Source: Alphaproteobacteria bacterium
GTDB taxonomy: Bacteria > Myxococcota_A > UBA796 > GCA-2862545
NCBI GenBank assembly: GCA_020632955.1
Contig: JACKEO010000001.1
Location: 203,501-267,500, forward strand
Direction of reading: 5' to 3'
DNA length: 64,000 bases
Below the pieces are notes generated by a model that had not been told where the DNA came from, did no database searches, and saw only the letters and a list, made by a program, of their open reading frames with translations. Position 1 is the stretch's first letter; the number at the start of each line of letters is the position of its first letter. The position numbers and the translations under genes are program-made. Positions 43,977 through 51,879 of the stretch are shown piece by piece.

Positions 43977-46115
43977 TCACCGCGGCAGCGCGCCCAGCGG
44001 CCAGGTGAGCGCGGCGCGCCCCGCGGGTGCGTCGGGCCGCTCCGCCAGCTCCATGATGCCCTGCCCCAGGTCCTGCGGGCGGAGGTGCAGCGCCATCCGC
44101 ACCGGGCCCGCTGGCGGACGCACGCCGCGCGCGGCGAGCGGCGTGGCCGCGGCCTCGAAGCCCACGAGGCGGGTGGCGAGGGGCACGCGCACCTCCGCCC
44201 CGTCGGCCCCCTGGAGCACCACCTCCAGCTCGCCCACGAGGCGGGATCCGAGCCAGCCGATGTTGAAGCTGGAGCCCCGGAGGGCCTCGGCGTGCAGCAC
44301 CAGGTCGAGCGTGCCGTCCGCGGCCCGGAGCACGTCGAGCCCCACCAGGAGCGGCGCGGCGCCCGGGTCGTCCTCGGGCACCACGCCCACGAAGCGCGTG
44401 CCCCCGGGCAGCGGCTGCACGACCACCTCGCCCGGCGCGCGGCCGAGCCCGAGCCGGCGCACCTCGGCCTCCGCGGGCGGCAGCACGTAGCGGTCGACGA
44501 GGGTGCTGGGACAGGTGGTGCCGGCGTGCTCCACCCGCAGCACGCGCTCGGAGCCCGAGAGGCGCCCGAGCTCCTCCACGACCGGCGCGTCCCAGGCGTC
44601 GGAGAGGTGGGTGCGCACGTCCTCCTCCAGGGCCGCGGCCTCGGCGTCCAGCGGCGCCCCCACCAGCACCACGAAGCACGGTGGCGGCTGGCTGCCCGGG
44701 AAGTCCGCGCCCTCGCGGGCGAGCAGGAAGTCCACCCCGTCCAGCGCCACGCTCGACCACGAGCCGCCCGCCACGCCGGCGACCACCGTGCGCCCGGCGA
44801 GCTCGGGCAGGCCGAGGGAGGTGAGGTCCTGCAGCTCCCGGAGGCGCCGATCGAAGGCCGGCCAGCCGTTCAGGCCGCTCGCCTCCTCCTGCCAGCGCCC
44901 CACCTGCTCCGCGGCGCGCCACCCGAGGCCCCCCACGAGCCACGCCACCATGCCCGCCTGCACGGCCCCGCGGGGTCGGAGCGCCTGCAGGAGGCGGGCC
45001 GCGCCCACGCCGCCCAGCACCGCGACGGCGGGCACGGCCACCGCCAGGTACCGCGCGTTGATCGGCAGCGTGACGTGGAGCTGCGGGTCGAAGAGCAGCG
45101 TGCCCACCGCGAGCCATGCCGCGGCCGCCAGCGGGCCGAGCAGCGTCAGGTCCTCCCCCACCCGCCGGCGCACCGCGGGCAGCAGGGCGCAGGGCGCCGC
45201 CAGCGCCGCGAGGCCGCCCAGCCAGGCCGCGGGCACGCGCACGGGGTCGAGCCAGGTGGGGTCGGGCACGTCCCGCATCCCCTGCCAGGTGCCCATCAGC
45301 AGCGCGGCCGAGGCCCGCGCGTCGGCGCCCGCACCGCGCCAGAACTGCGACGGGTCGGCGAGCTGGCGCACGGCGGGCTGGTCGAGCATGGCCCGACCTG
45401 CCGTCGCGCCGTCGGTGGCCTCGTGCAGCAGGAAGGGCGCGTAGAGCACGACCAGCACGGCGAGGGCGAGCGGGAGCTGGCGAAGCACCTCGCGCGGCCG
45501 CACCAGCACGGCCCCCACGAGCAGGCCGAGCCCCGCCGTGCCGCCCTGCAGGTGCATCTGGGCGCCCAGCCCGGTGCCCAGGGCCCAGAGCACCGCGGCG
45601 CGCCGACCGTCGCCGCGCGCCAGGCCCACGGCCCCCACGCAGGCCATCGCCACGAACAGCCCGAGGAAGGAGGGGTTCCACAGTCGCCAGGCGGTGGCCA
45701 CCGTGGCCGGCGCGAGCACCGTGAGCGCCATCGCGAGCCCTGCGGCCACCGGCCCCGCCGCCCGGCCCGCGAGCAGGCCGAGCAGCACCACCCCCACGGC
45801 GTCCTGGAGGAGGGCCTGCTGGAAGACCGCCGCAGGATCGCCCGTGAGCCAGGTCACCGGGGCCATCAGCCAGTACTGGGCGCCTCCCGGGATGGCTGCG
45901 GTGCTGCCCTGCGACAGCTCGGCACCCGTGACGGGCAGGTCGCGCAGCACGTGCCAGGCGCGGGCCAGATCGCGGTCGGCCCACACCGTGTAGGTGAACC
46001 CCGAGACCCAAGCGCGCACGATCAGCAACGCGAGCGCCCCGCCCACGAGGAGGCGGCCGCCGAGGCGTTCCACCCACGGTGCCGGCCCCGCGGGGCCCTC
46101 CGGGGCGGAGGTCAT
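43977..46115 (-). CDS. multi-pass membrane protein, GT-C glycosyltransferase-like
   Basis: A 712-residue inner-membrane protein. About 11-12 hydrophobic segments occupy residues 15-430 (LLVGGALALLIVRAWVSGF, VVLLGLLAGRAAGPVAAGL, LALAVLVVLYAPFLLHEA, YLAVAVPAVAVLGGVGAARL). The first outer loop after helix 1 holds an acidic motif, TVWADRDLARAWHVL, in the place where GT-C enzymes of the ArnT/PMT type bind the lipid-linked sugar. A soluble 280-residue C-terminal domain (FVVLVGAPLDAE, then VGLDVLRAADGTLDLVLHAE) follows. The assignment is by topology only. The ATG overlaps the DUF456 stop. Confidence 0.7.
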   Translation of the reverse strand: MTSAPEGPAGPAPWVERLGGRLLVGGALALLIVRAWVSGFTYTVWADRDLARAWHVLRDLPVTGAELSQGSTAAIPGGAQYWLMAPVTWLTGDPAAVFQQALLQDAVGVVLLGLLAGRAAGPVAAGLAMALTVLAPATVATAWRLWNPSFLGLFVAMACVGAVGLARGDGRRAAVLWALGTGLGAQMHLQGGTAGLGLLVGAVLVRPREVLRQLPLALAVLVVLYAPFLLHEATDGATAGRAMLDQPAVRQLADPSQFWRGAGADARASAALLMGTWQGMRDVPDPTWLDPVRVPAAWLGGLAALAAPCALLPAVRRRVGEDLTLLGPLAAAAWLAVGTLLFDPQLHVTLPINARYLAVAVPAVAVLGGVGAARLLQALRPRGAVQAGMVAWLVGGLGWRAAEQVGRWQEEASGLNGWPAFDRRLRELQDLTSLGLPELAGRTVVAGVAGGSWSSVALDGVDFLLAREGADFPGSQPPPCFVVLVGAPLDAEAAALEEDVRTHLSDAWDAPVVEELGRLSGSERVLRVEHAGTTCPSTLVDRYVLPPAEAEVRRLGLGRAPGEVVVQPLPGGTRFVGVVPEDDPGAAPLLVGLDVLRAADGTLDLVLHAEALRGSSFNIGWLGSRLVGELEVVLQGADGAEVRVPLATRLVGFEAAATPLAARGVRPPAGPVRMALHLRPQDLGQGIMELAERPDAPAGRAALTWPLGALPR

Positions 46116-46603
46116 GCGGCCAGGTGCCCTGCGACCGCGAGGACCGCGCCGATGCCGAGCACGGCGAGCAGATCGACGAGGACCACCGCGCCGAGCAGGG
46201 GCACGATCGCCAGGGGCACGGCGAGGCGCGACAGCAGGCGGCCGCCCCCGACCACGGTGCCGCCGAGCGCACCGACCGTGCCCGGGAGCAGCTGGACCAG
46301 GGGCACCGGCACCAGCACGCCGAGCACCCCGCCCAGGGCCGCACCCGAGGCGGCCCCGGAGGCCGCGCTCACGGCGCGAACGCCCGCGAGGGGCGCGAAG
46401 GCCTGCGCCGCCGTGCCCGCCACGGCGAAGAGGGTGGCGACCCCGAGCGGGCCCCAGCCCACCGGCGCTCCCCAGCCCAGCAGCGCGTAGGCGGCGAGCC
46501 CGAGCAGCGCGACGAGGGCGCCCGGCACCCCGGGGACGAACGCGAGCAGGAGGCCCGCGAGCAGCCCGGCCAGCGCCAGCAGCCATCCGATGAAGGCCAG
46601 CAT
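46112..46603 (-). CDS. DUF456 family small membrane protein
   Basis: A 163-residue, very hydrophobic protein. It begins MLAFIGWLLALAGLLAGLLL with FVPGVPGALVALLGLAAYAL, and has the Gly-rich middle (ASGAASGAALGGVLGVLVPV, GALGGTVVGG) that DUF456 proteins show, with PGVPG conserved. Four to five membrane helices are predicted by eye. Function unknown in general. The ATG at 46603 has GGGAG upstream. It is coupled with the membrane glycosyltransferase-like gene and divergent from the helicase. Confidence 0.75.
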   Translation of the reverse strand: MLAFIGWLLALAGLLAGLLLAFVPGVPGALVALLGLAAYALLGWGAPVGWGPLGVATLFAVAGTAAQAFAPLAGVRAVSAASGAASGAALGGVLGVLVPVPLVQLLPGTVGALGGTVVGGGRLLSRLAVPLAIVPLLGAVVLVDLLAVLGIGAVLAVAGHLAA

Positions 46604-46654
46604 CCGTCTCCCTTCGCCCGTCCGGGATACTCGCCGCCTCCCCCGGGGGCCACC

Positions 46655-48805
46655 ATGGACTACCGCGGCCTGACCCTGGATCCCTTCCAGGCCCAGGCGA
46701 TCCAGCACCTGCAGGACGGGCGCAGCGTGCTCGTCGCCGCGCCCACGGGCACCGGCAAGACGCTCGTGGCCGACTGGATGGTCGATCGGGCCCTGGAGGC
46801 CGGGCGTCGGGTGATCTACACCGCCCCCATCAAGGCCCTGTCGAACCAGAAGTTCCGCGACTACTGCCGCCTGCACGGCGAGCAGACGGTGGGCCTCGTC
46901 ACGGGCGACCTCGTGATCCGCCGCGAGGCCCCCTGCCTCGTGATGACCACCGAGATCCTGCGGAACATGCTGCTGGCGGGCGAGCCCCTCGACGAGCTCG
47001 CGGCGGTCGTCATCGACGAGATCCACTTCCTCGACGACCGCGAGCGCGGCACCGTGTGGGAGGAGGTGCTGATCTACCTGCCGCCCCACGTGCGCATCGT
47101 GGCGCTGTCGGCCACGCTCCCGAACCTCGAGGACTTCAGCGCCTGGCTCACCCACGTGCGCGGCCACCCGGTGGAGGTGGTGATCGAGCGCGAGCGCGCC
47201 GTGCCCCTCGACTTCTGGTTCGTGAGCCAGGGCATGGGCCTGATGACCCCCGAGGAGTGGAACGCCCGGGCCACGCAGGCCGCACGCAGCCAGGCCGCAG
47301 CACCCGACGAGCCCCGGGGCGGACGAGGCAGGGGGCGCGGACGCGGACGCGACGGCGGGCGGGGCCGCGACGGCGGCGGACGCGGGGGGCGGGGCGGACG
47401 CGACCGTCGCGGTCCCCCACCCGCCCAGCGCACCCATCCCATCGACCTGTTCCGCGAGGTGCGCCGGGAGGACTGGCTCCCGATGCTCTACTTCGTGTTC
47501 AGCCGGCACGACGCGGAGCGCTTCGCCAAGGCGCTGGCCTTCCGCTTCCGTGCCGACCTGCTGGACGAGCGCCAGGCCGCGGAGGTGGGCGCCTTCCTCG
47601 AGGAGCACGACCCCGGCCCCGCGCTGGACGAGGAGCTCCGGCGGATGCTGCTGCAGGGCATCGGCTTCCACCACGCCGGCCTGCACGTCTCGCTCAAGGC
47701 CATCGTCGAGCAGCTCTACGAGCGCCGCCTGCTCCCCTGCCTCTTCTGCACCTCCACCTTCGCGCTGGGCATCAACATGCCGGCGCGCACGGTGGGCTTC
47801 CACGGCCTCGAGAAGTTCGACGGCCAGGCGGTGCGTCCCCTCCCCACCCGCGGCTTCATGCAGAAGGCCGGCCGGGCCGGACGCCGGGGCATGGACGAGC
47901 ACGGCCACGTGGTCATCCGCATGGACCCCGCCGAGTGGCCCACGATGCGCCCGATCTTCGAGCGCTACACGCGGCACCAGTACGAGCCGGTGCGGTCGAG
48001 CTTCAACCTGTCGTGGAACAGCGTGATCAAGCTGCTCGAGAACCACGACCTGGACGGCATCCGCGAGATCGTCGACAAGAGCTTCCTGTCGTGGAGCCTC
48101 GCCCGACGCAGCCACGAGCACCTCGCCCGTGCCGAGGCGCTGGAGGGTCGGTCCGGCGACGGGGAGGCGTCGAAGCGCGACCTCAAGGAGGCGCGTCGGC
48201 TGCGACGGCGCGCCGAGCACGCCCACGACCAGTGCTGGCAGGAGTTCGAGGACAAGCGCCGCTTCCTGCAGCAGATCGGCTACCTCGGCGACGGCAGCGA
48301 CTTCCACGCCGGCGCGAAGGTGCTCCGCCACCTGCAGATCGCCGAGCTGCTGATGACCGAGCTGGTGCTGTCGGGACTGATCGAGGACGTGGACGACCTC
48401 ACCCTCTTCGGGCTGCTCTGCGCGCTCACCAACGACGTGCCGCGGTCGGTGCACCTGAACACCCGCCTGGACCGCCGCGATCGGGAGCTCGCCACGGCCG
48501 TCTACGAGCTGCGGATGAGCGAGGCCGTCACCGGCGCCGAGCGCATCACCCGCCAGCCCGTCACCTGGTCGCCCGACCTCATCCCGCTGGGGCGCGCCTG
48601 GGCGCGGGGCGTGCCGCTCGACGCCCTGCTCGCCGACGTCTCGTCGAGCAGCGACTGGTCGGGCAGCCTGGTCACCGGCCTGCGCCGCGCGAAGGACCTG
48701 CTGGGGCAGCTCGTGGACGTGTACGCCGACATCCCCGACCGCGCGTCCACCCTGCGCCGCCTGCTGCGCGAGGTGTCGCGCGACGAGGTGGAGGTGGTGG
48801 ACTGA
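46655..48805 (+). CDS. Ski2/Mtr4-like DEVH-box RNA helicase with RG-rich insert
   Basis: A 716-residue superfamily 2 helicase. Walker A is APTGTGKT (29-36), motif II is DEIH (121-124), motif III SATLPN, then a second RecA domain with LLQGIGFHHAGLHVSLKAIV, TSTFALGINMPARTV and motif VI QKAGRAGRRG (403-412); an alpha-helical C-terminal region follows (KRDLKEARRLRRRAEHAHDQ). This is the Ski2/Mtr4/Dob1 pattern, which unwinds RNA. Between the two RecA domains, at about residues 220-254, lies an RG-rich stretch (RGGRGRGRGRGRDGG, GGRGGRGGRDRRG) like eukaryotic RGG boxes. The ATG at 46655 begins straight with the helicase. Function in this organism unknown. Confidence 0.92.
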   Translation: MDYRGLTLDPFQAQAIQHLQDGRSVLVAAPTGTGKTLVADWMVDRALEAGRRVIYTAPIKALSNQKFRDYCRLHGEQTVGLVTGDLVIRREAPCLVMTTEILRNMLLAGEPLDELAAVVIDEIHFLDDRERGTVWEEVLIYLPPHVRIVALSATLPNLEDFSAWLTHVRGHPVEVVIERERAVPLDFWFVSQGMGLMTPEEWNARATQAARSQAAAPDEPRGGRGRGRGRGRDGGRGRDGGGRGGRGGRDRRGPPPAQRTHPIDLFREVRREDWLPMLYFVFSRHDAERFAKALAFRFRADLLDERQAAEVGAFLEEHDPGPALDEELRRMLLQGIGFHHAGLHVSLKAIVEQLYERRLLPCLFCTSTFALGINMPARTVGFHGLEKFDGQAVRPLPTRGFMQKAGRAGRRGMDEHGHVVIRMDPAEWPTMRPIFERYTRHQYEPVRSSFNLSWNSVIKLLENHDLDGIREIVDKSFLSWSLARRSHEHLARAEALEGRSGDGEASKRDLKEARRLRRRAEHAHDQCWQEFEDKRRFLQQIGYLGDGSDFHAGAKVLRHLQIAELLMTELVLSGLIEDVDDLTLFGLLCALTNDVPRSVHLNTRLDRRDRELATAVYELRMSEAVTGAERITRQPVTWSPDLIPLGRAWARGVPLDALLADVSSSSDWSGSLVTGLRRAKDLLGQLVDVYADIPDRASTLRRLLREVSRDEVEVVD

Positions 48806-48828
48806 TCGCGACCCCCGCCTGACCCGGC

Positions 48829-49500
48829 CTACAGGTGCCGCACGTCGCGACCCTCGACGAGCAGCACGATCATCTGGCCGAGGTTCACGGCGTGGTCGGC
48901 GATGCGCTCGAGGTAGCGGCTCACCGACGTGAAGCTCATCGCGCGGTCGGCCTGGTCGGGGTGGGCGGCCATCACGCCGAGCCAGTGGCGGAAGGCCTCG
49001 CGGTTCAGGTCGTCCACCTCGTCGTCACGGGCGCGGAGCTCGTCGTGCACCCGGGCGTCGCCCTGCACGAAGCCGTCGGCCGCGAGCCGGATCATGCGCA
49101 CCACCGCGTCGCCCATGCGGGGCAGCGACTCGCCGGGCTCGAGCCCGGGGCCCGCCCCGAGGTCGAGGCCGCGCTCGGCGATGTTCACCGCCAGATCGCC
49201 CATGCGCTCGAGGTCGGTGACCATCTTGAGCACGGTGGTGACGAGGCGCAGCTCGTACCCGGAGGGCCGGGCCAGCGCGAGGTAGCGCACGCAGAGCCGA
49301 TCGATCTCCACCTCGAGGTCGTCGAGGGCCTCGTCGGCGCTGGTGACCGCACGCGCCATGTGCGGGTCGCGCTGGATCAGCGACCGCACGGCCTGCTGGG
49401 TCATGGACTCCGCGCGCACGAACATCTGCAGGAAGAGCGTGCGGATGCGCTCGAGGTCCTGCGACAGGGGAGGGCGCGACATCACCGGGGCCTGCGGCAT
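48829..49500 (-). CDS. phoU: phosphate-signalling regulator PhoU
   Basis: PhoU mediates negative control of the PhoR/PhoB system by the Pst transporter. The 223-residue product is two three-helix repeats with the PhoU metal-binding motifs: VTDLERMGDLAVNIAERG in the first and SRYLERIADHAVNLGQMI in the second. The N-terminal LFLQMFVRAESMTQQAVRSL is also typical. The ATG at 49500 is used; an ATG at 49482 is possible. It follows phoB-phoR with a 123-base gap. No pst genes are in the window. Confidence 0.93.
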   Translation of the reverse strand: MPQAPVMSRPPLSQDLERIRTLFLQMFVRAESMTQQAVRSLIQRDPHMARAVTSADEALDDLEVEIDRLCVRYLALARPSGYELRLVTTVLKMVTDLERMGDLAVNIAERGLDLGAGPGLEPGESLPRMGDAVVRMIRLAADGFVQGDARVHDELRARDDEVDDLNREAFRHWLGVMAAHPDQADRAMSFTSVSRYLERIADHAVNLGQMIVLLVEGRDVRHL

Positions 49501-49623
49501 CGTGGGAGCACCCCGTGCGGGCGGGAGGGCGACGGGGCGCCCAGGATCTAGCGTAGGCGCGCGCGGCCGTGCCAGCCTCACGAGCACGCCACGATCGCGT
49601 GCCCGCCGTGCGACGCCCGGAGA

Positions 49624-50982
49624 TCAGCGTCGCAGCGTGTCCTCCCAGGTGCGGGCCGCGCGATCGCGGGGGGCGGGCGGGAGGTGGACCGTGAAGGTGG
49701 AGCCCACCCCCTCCTCGGAGCGCACGGTGACGCGGGCGCCGCTCGCCTGGGCGAGGTGCTTGACGATGGCGAGCCCGAGGCCCGCCCCGCCGATCTGGCG
49801 CGCGCGGCCTCCGTCCACCCGGTAGAAGCGCTCGAACACCCGGCCCTGCGCGGTCTTCGGGATGCCCACCCCGGTGTCGCTCACGTCGATGCAGACGCCG
49901 TCGGGCGCGGCGTGCGCCTCCACCCGGATCTGCCCGCCGGCGGGCGTGTACTTGCAGGCGTTGCCCACCAGGTTGCCCACGATGGCCGACAGGGCCTGCC
50001 GGTTGCCCAGCGCACGCAGGCCGGGCTCGCAGCTGAGCTCGAAGCCCTGCTGGCGCGCCGCGGCCTGGTCGACCGCGGGCGCCACCGCCTCGGCGAGCAG
50101 CGGCGCCAGCTCGAGGTCCTCCCGCGGGAGCTCCCGTCGACGGGCCTCGATCTGGTGCAGGGTGAGCAGGTCCTCGAAGAGCTGCCGGAGGCGGTGCACG
50201 TTGCGCTGGATGGGCTGCACCAGGCGCAGCAGCTCCGGGGGCACGTCGGGGGTGTCGGCCAGGGTCTCGGTGAAGCCCTGGATCGCGGTGATGGGGGTGC
50301 GCAGCTCGTGGCTCACGTTCGCGACGAAGTCGGTGCGCGCCCGCTCCACCTGACGCTCCCGGCTCACGTCGCGCACCACCGCCAGCACGCCCGACGACAT
50401 GGCGTGGGCCGAGACCGACAGGTCCAGGTCGCCGTGGACGAAGTCCCGTGGCGGGGCCGTGCCCACGCGCTCGGCCTCGACGAGCGCCTCGAGGATCTCC
50501 ACGGCGGCCAGGGCCTCCACGGGCTGCAGGCCCACCAGCTCCCGCTCGCTGCCCAGCAGGGCGCGGAGGGCGCCGTTGGCGTGCTCGATGCGCCCGTCGG
50601 CCCCCACCACGAGCACGCCGTTGGGCGCCGCGTCGATGATCTCGGCCGTGCGCGCGGTGGCGCGTCGACCCGCCGTCGCCAGCGCCTCGGCCTCGGCGAG
50701 GCGCCGGGTCAGGGCCCGCGCCATCCGCCCCGCGCTGCCGGGGAGGTCCGCGGGCAGCGCTGCACCGGCCTCGCCGGCCGCGGCCACCTCCTCCAGGGCC
50801 GCCAGCTCGCGCAGCGCGGCGGTGCGGGGAGCGACCACCAGGACGGCCACGCCCAGCACGGCGACCGCCACGGCCGCCTCGACCGAGCCGAGCAGGAGCA
50901 CCACGCCGCAGGCCACGGCGAGCAGGATCGCGAAGCCCGCGCGCAGGGCGCGGACCCGCCGCCCCCCCGCGACGGCCCCCAC
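49624..50982 (-). CDS. phoR: phosphate regulon sensor kinase PhoR
   Basis: A 452-residue membrane histidine kinase. Two N-terminal membrane helices (FAILLAVACGVVLLLGSV, AVAVAVLGVAVLVV), a short PAS domain (IIDAAPNGVLVVGADGRIEH), the HisKA domain with phosphoacceptor His225 (FVANVSHELRTPITAIQGF) and the ATPase domain with N box IVGNLVGNACKYT, G1 VCIDVSDTGVGIP and G2 QIGGAGLGLAIVKHL. The layout is that of PhoR. The start is a GTG at 50982, three bases after phoB. Order phoB-phoR-phoU supports the naming. Confidence 0.92.
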   Translation of the reverse strand: MGAVAGGRRVRALRAGFAILLAVACGVVLLLGSVEAAVAVAVLGVAVLVVAPRTAALRELAALEEVAAAGEAGAALPADLPGSAGRMARALTRRLAEAEALATAGRRATARTAEIIDAAPNGVLVVGADGRIEHANGALRALLGSERELVGLQPVEALAAVEILEALVEAERVGTAPPRDFVHGDLDLSVSAHAMSSGVLAVVRDVSRERQVERARTDFVANVSHELRTPITAIQGFTETLADTPDVPPELLRLVQPIQRNVHRLRQLFEDLLTLHQIEARRRELPREDLELAPLLAEAVAPAVDQAAARQQGFELSCEPGLRALGNRQALSAIVGNLVGNACKYTPAGGQIRVEAHAAPDGVCIDVSDTGVGIPKTAQGRVFERFYRVDGGRARQIGGAGLGLAIVKHLAQASGARVTVRSEEGVGSTFTVHLPPAPRDRAARTWEDTLRR

Positions 50983-50985
50983 GGG

Positions 50986-51699
50986 CTAGCCCACCGGGTG
51001 TGCGTTGAAGCGGTAGCCCACGCCGCGCACCGTCTCGACGTGGCGGGCGGCGTCGCCCAGCTTCTCGCGCAGGCGCTTGACGTGGGTGTCGACCGTGCGG
51101 GTGTTCAGGTCGGGGGGCATGCCCCACACGTCCTGGAGCAGCGCGCCACGGGTCTGCACGCGTCCCACCCGCTTGGCGAGCACCAGCAGCAGCTTGAACT
51201 CCGTGGCCGTCAGGAGGACCTCCGCACCGCGCACCCACACGCGGTGGGCCGCCTCGTCCAGGCTCAGGTCCTCGTACTCCAGCGCGCTCTCGGGCGCCGC
51301 GTCGGCGGCCGCATCGCCCGACTTGCGGCGGAGCACCGCGCGCACGCGGAGCACCAGCTCGCGCACCGACAGGTTGGACTTCACGACGTAGTCGTCGGCG
51401 CCCACCTCGAAGCCCACCACGCGATCGATCTCGTCGCCCTTCGCCGACAGGATGATCACCGGCACCTCGGCGGTGCGGGCCGTGGCGCGCATCCGACGGC
51501 AGACCTCGGTGCCCGGCAGATCCGGCAGCATCAGGTCGAGCACGACGAGCGCCGGCGTGTACACCTCGAGCAGGTCGAGCGCCTCGCGCGCGGTGGTCGC
51601 CCGCAGCGTGGAGAAGCCCTCCCGCTGCAGGTTGATGTCGACCAGGTCGAGCAGGTCCTCCTCGTCGTCCACCACGAGGATCGGGCTGGAGGTGTCCAT
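50986..51699 (-). CDS. phoB: phosphate regulon response regulator PhoB
   Basis: A 237-residue OmpR-family regulator. Receiver domain with acidic pair DDEE, phosphoacceptor Asp55 (LVVLDLMLPDLPGTEVCRRM) and Lys in DDYVVKSNLS, where the usual proline after the lysine is Ser. The C-terminal winged helix carries LTATEFKLLLVLAKRVGRV and the recognition region LNTRTVDTHVKRLREKLG, ending GVGYRFNAHPVG. I start at the ATG at 51699, which has GGAG five bases upstream. Divergent from the protease-barrel gene; the 180-base gap between starts should hold both promoters. Confidence 0.93.
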   Translation of the reverse strand: MDTSSPILVVDDEEDLLDLVDINLQREGFSTLRATTAREALDLLEVYTPALVVLDLMLPDLPGTEVCRRMRATARTAEVPVIILSAKGDEIDRVVGFEVGADDYVVKSNLSVRELVLRVRAVLRRKSGDAAADAAPESALEYEDLSLDEAAHRVWVRGAEVLLTATEFKLLLVLAKRVGRVQTRGALLQDVWGMPPDLNTRTVDTHVKRLREKLGDAARHVETVRGVGYRFNAHPVG

Positions 51700-51879
51700 G
51701 GATGCTCCGGAGGTCGGCGCGGCCCTATCCAACCACGGTGACGCCCCACAAGCACCGTCACGCGGCTGGCGCGTATCGCCACGGGCTCGTCACGTGGAGC
51801 GGCACACACCACCTCCAGACCCCGCCGACCTTGACCACCTGCCTGTCGGCGCGGCAACGTGCGCGCTCACGGAGCGTCG

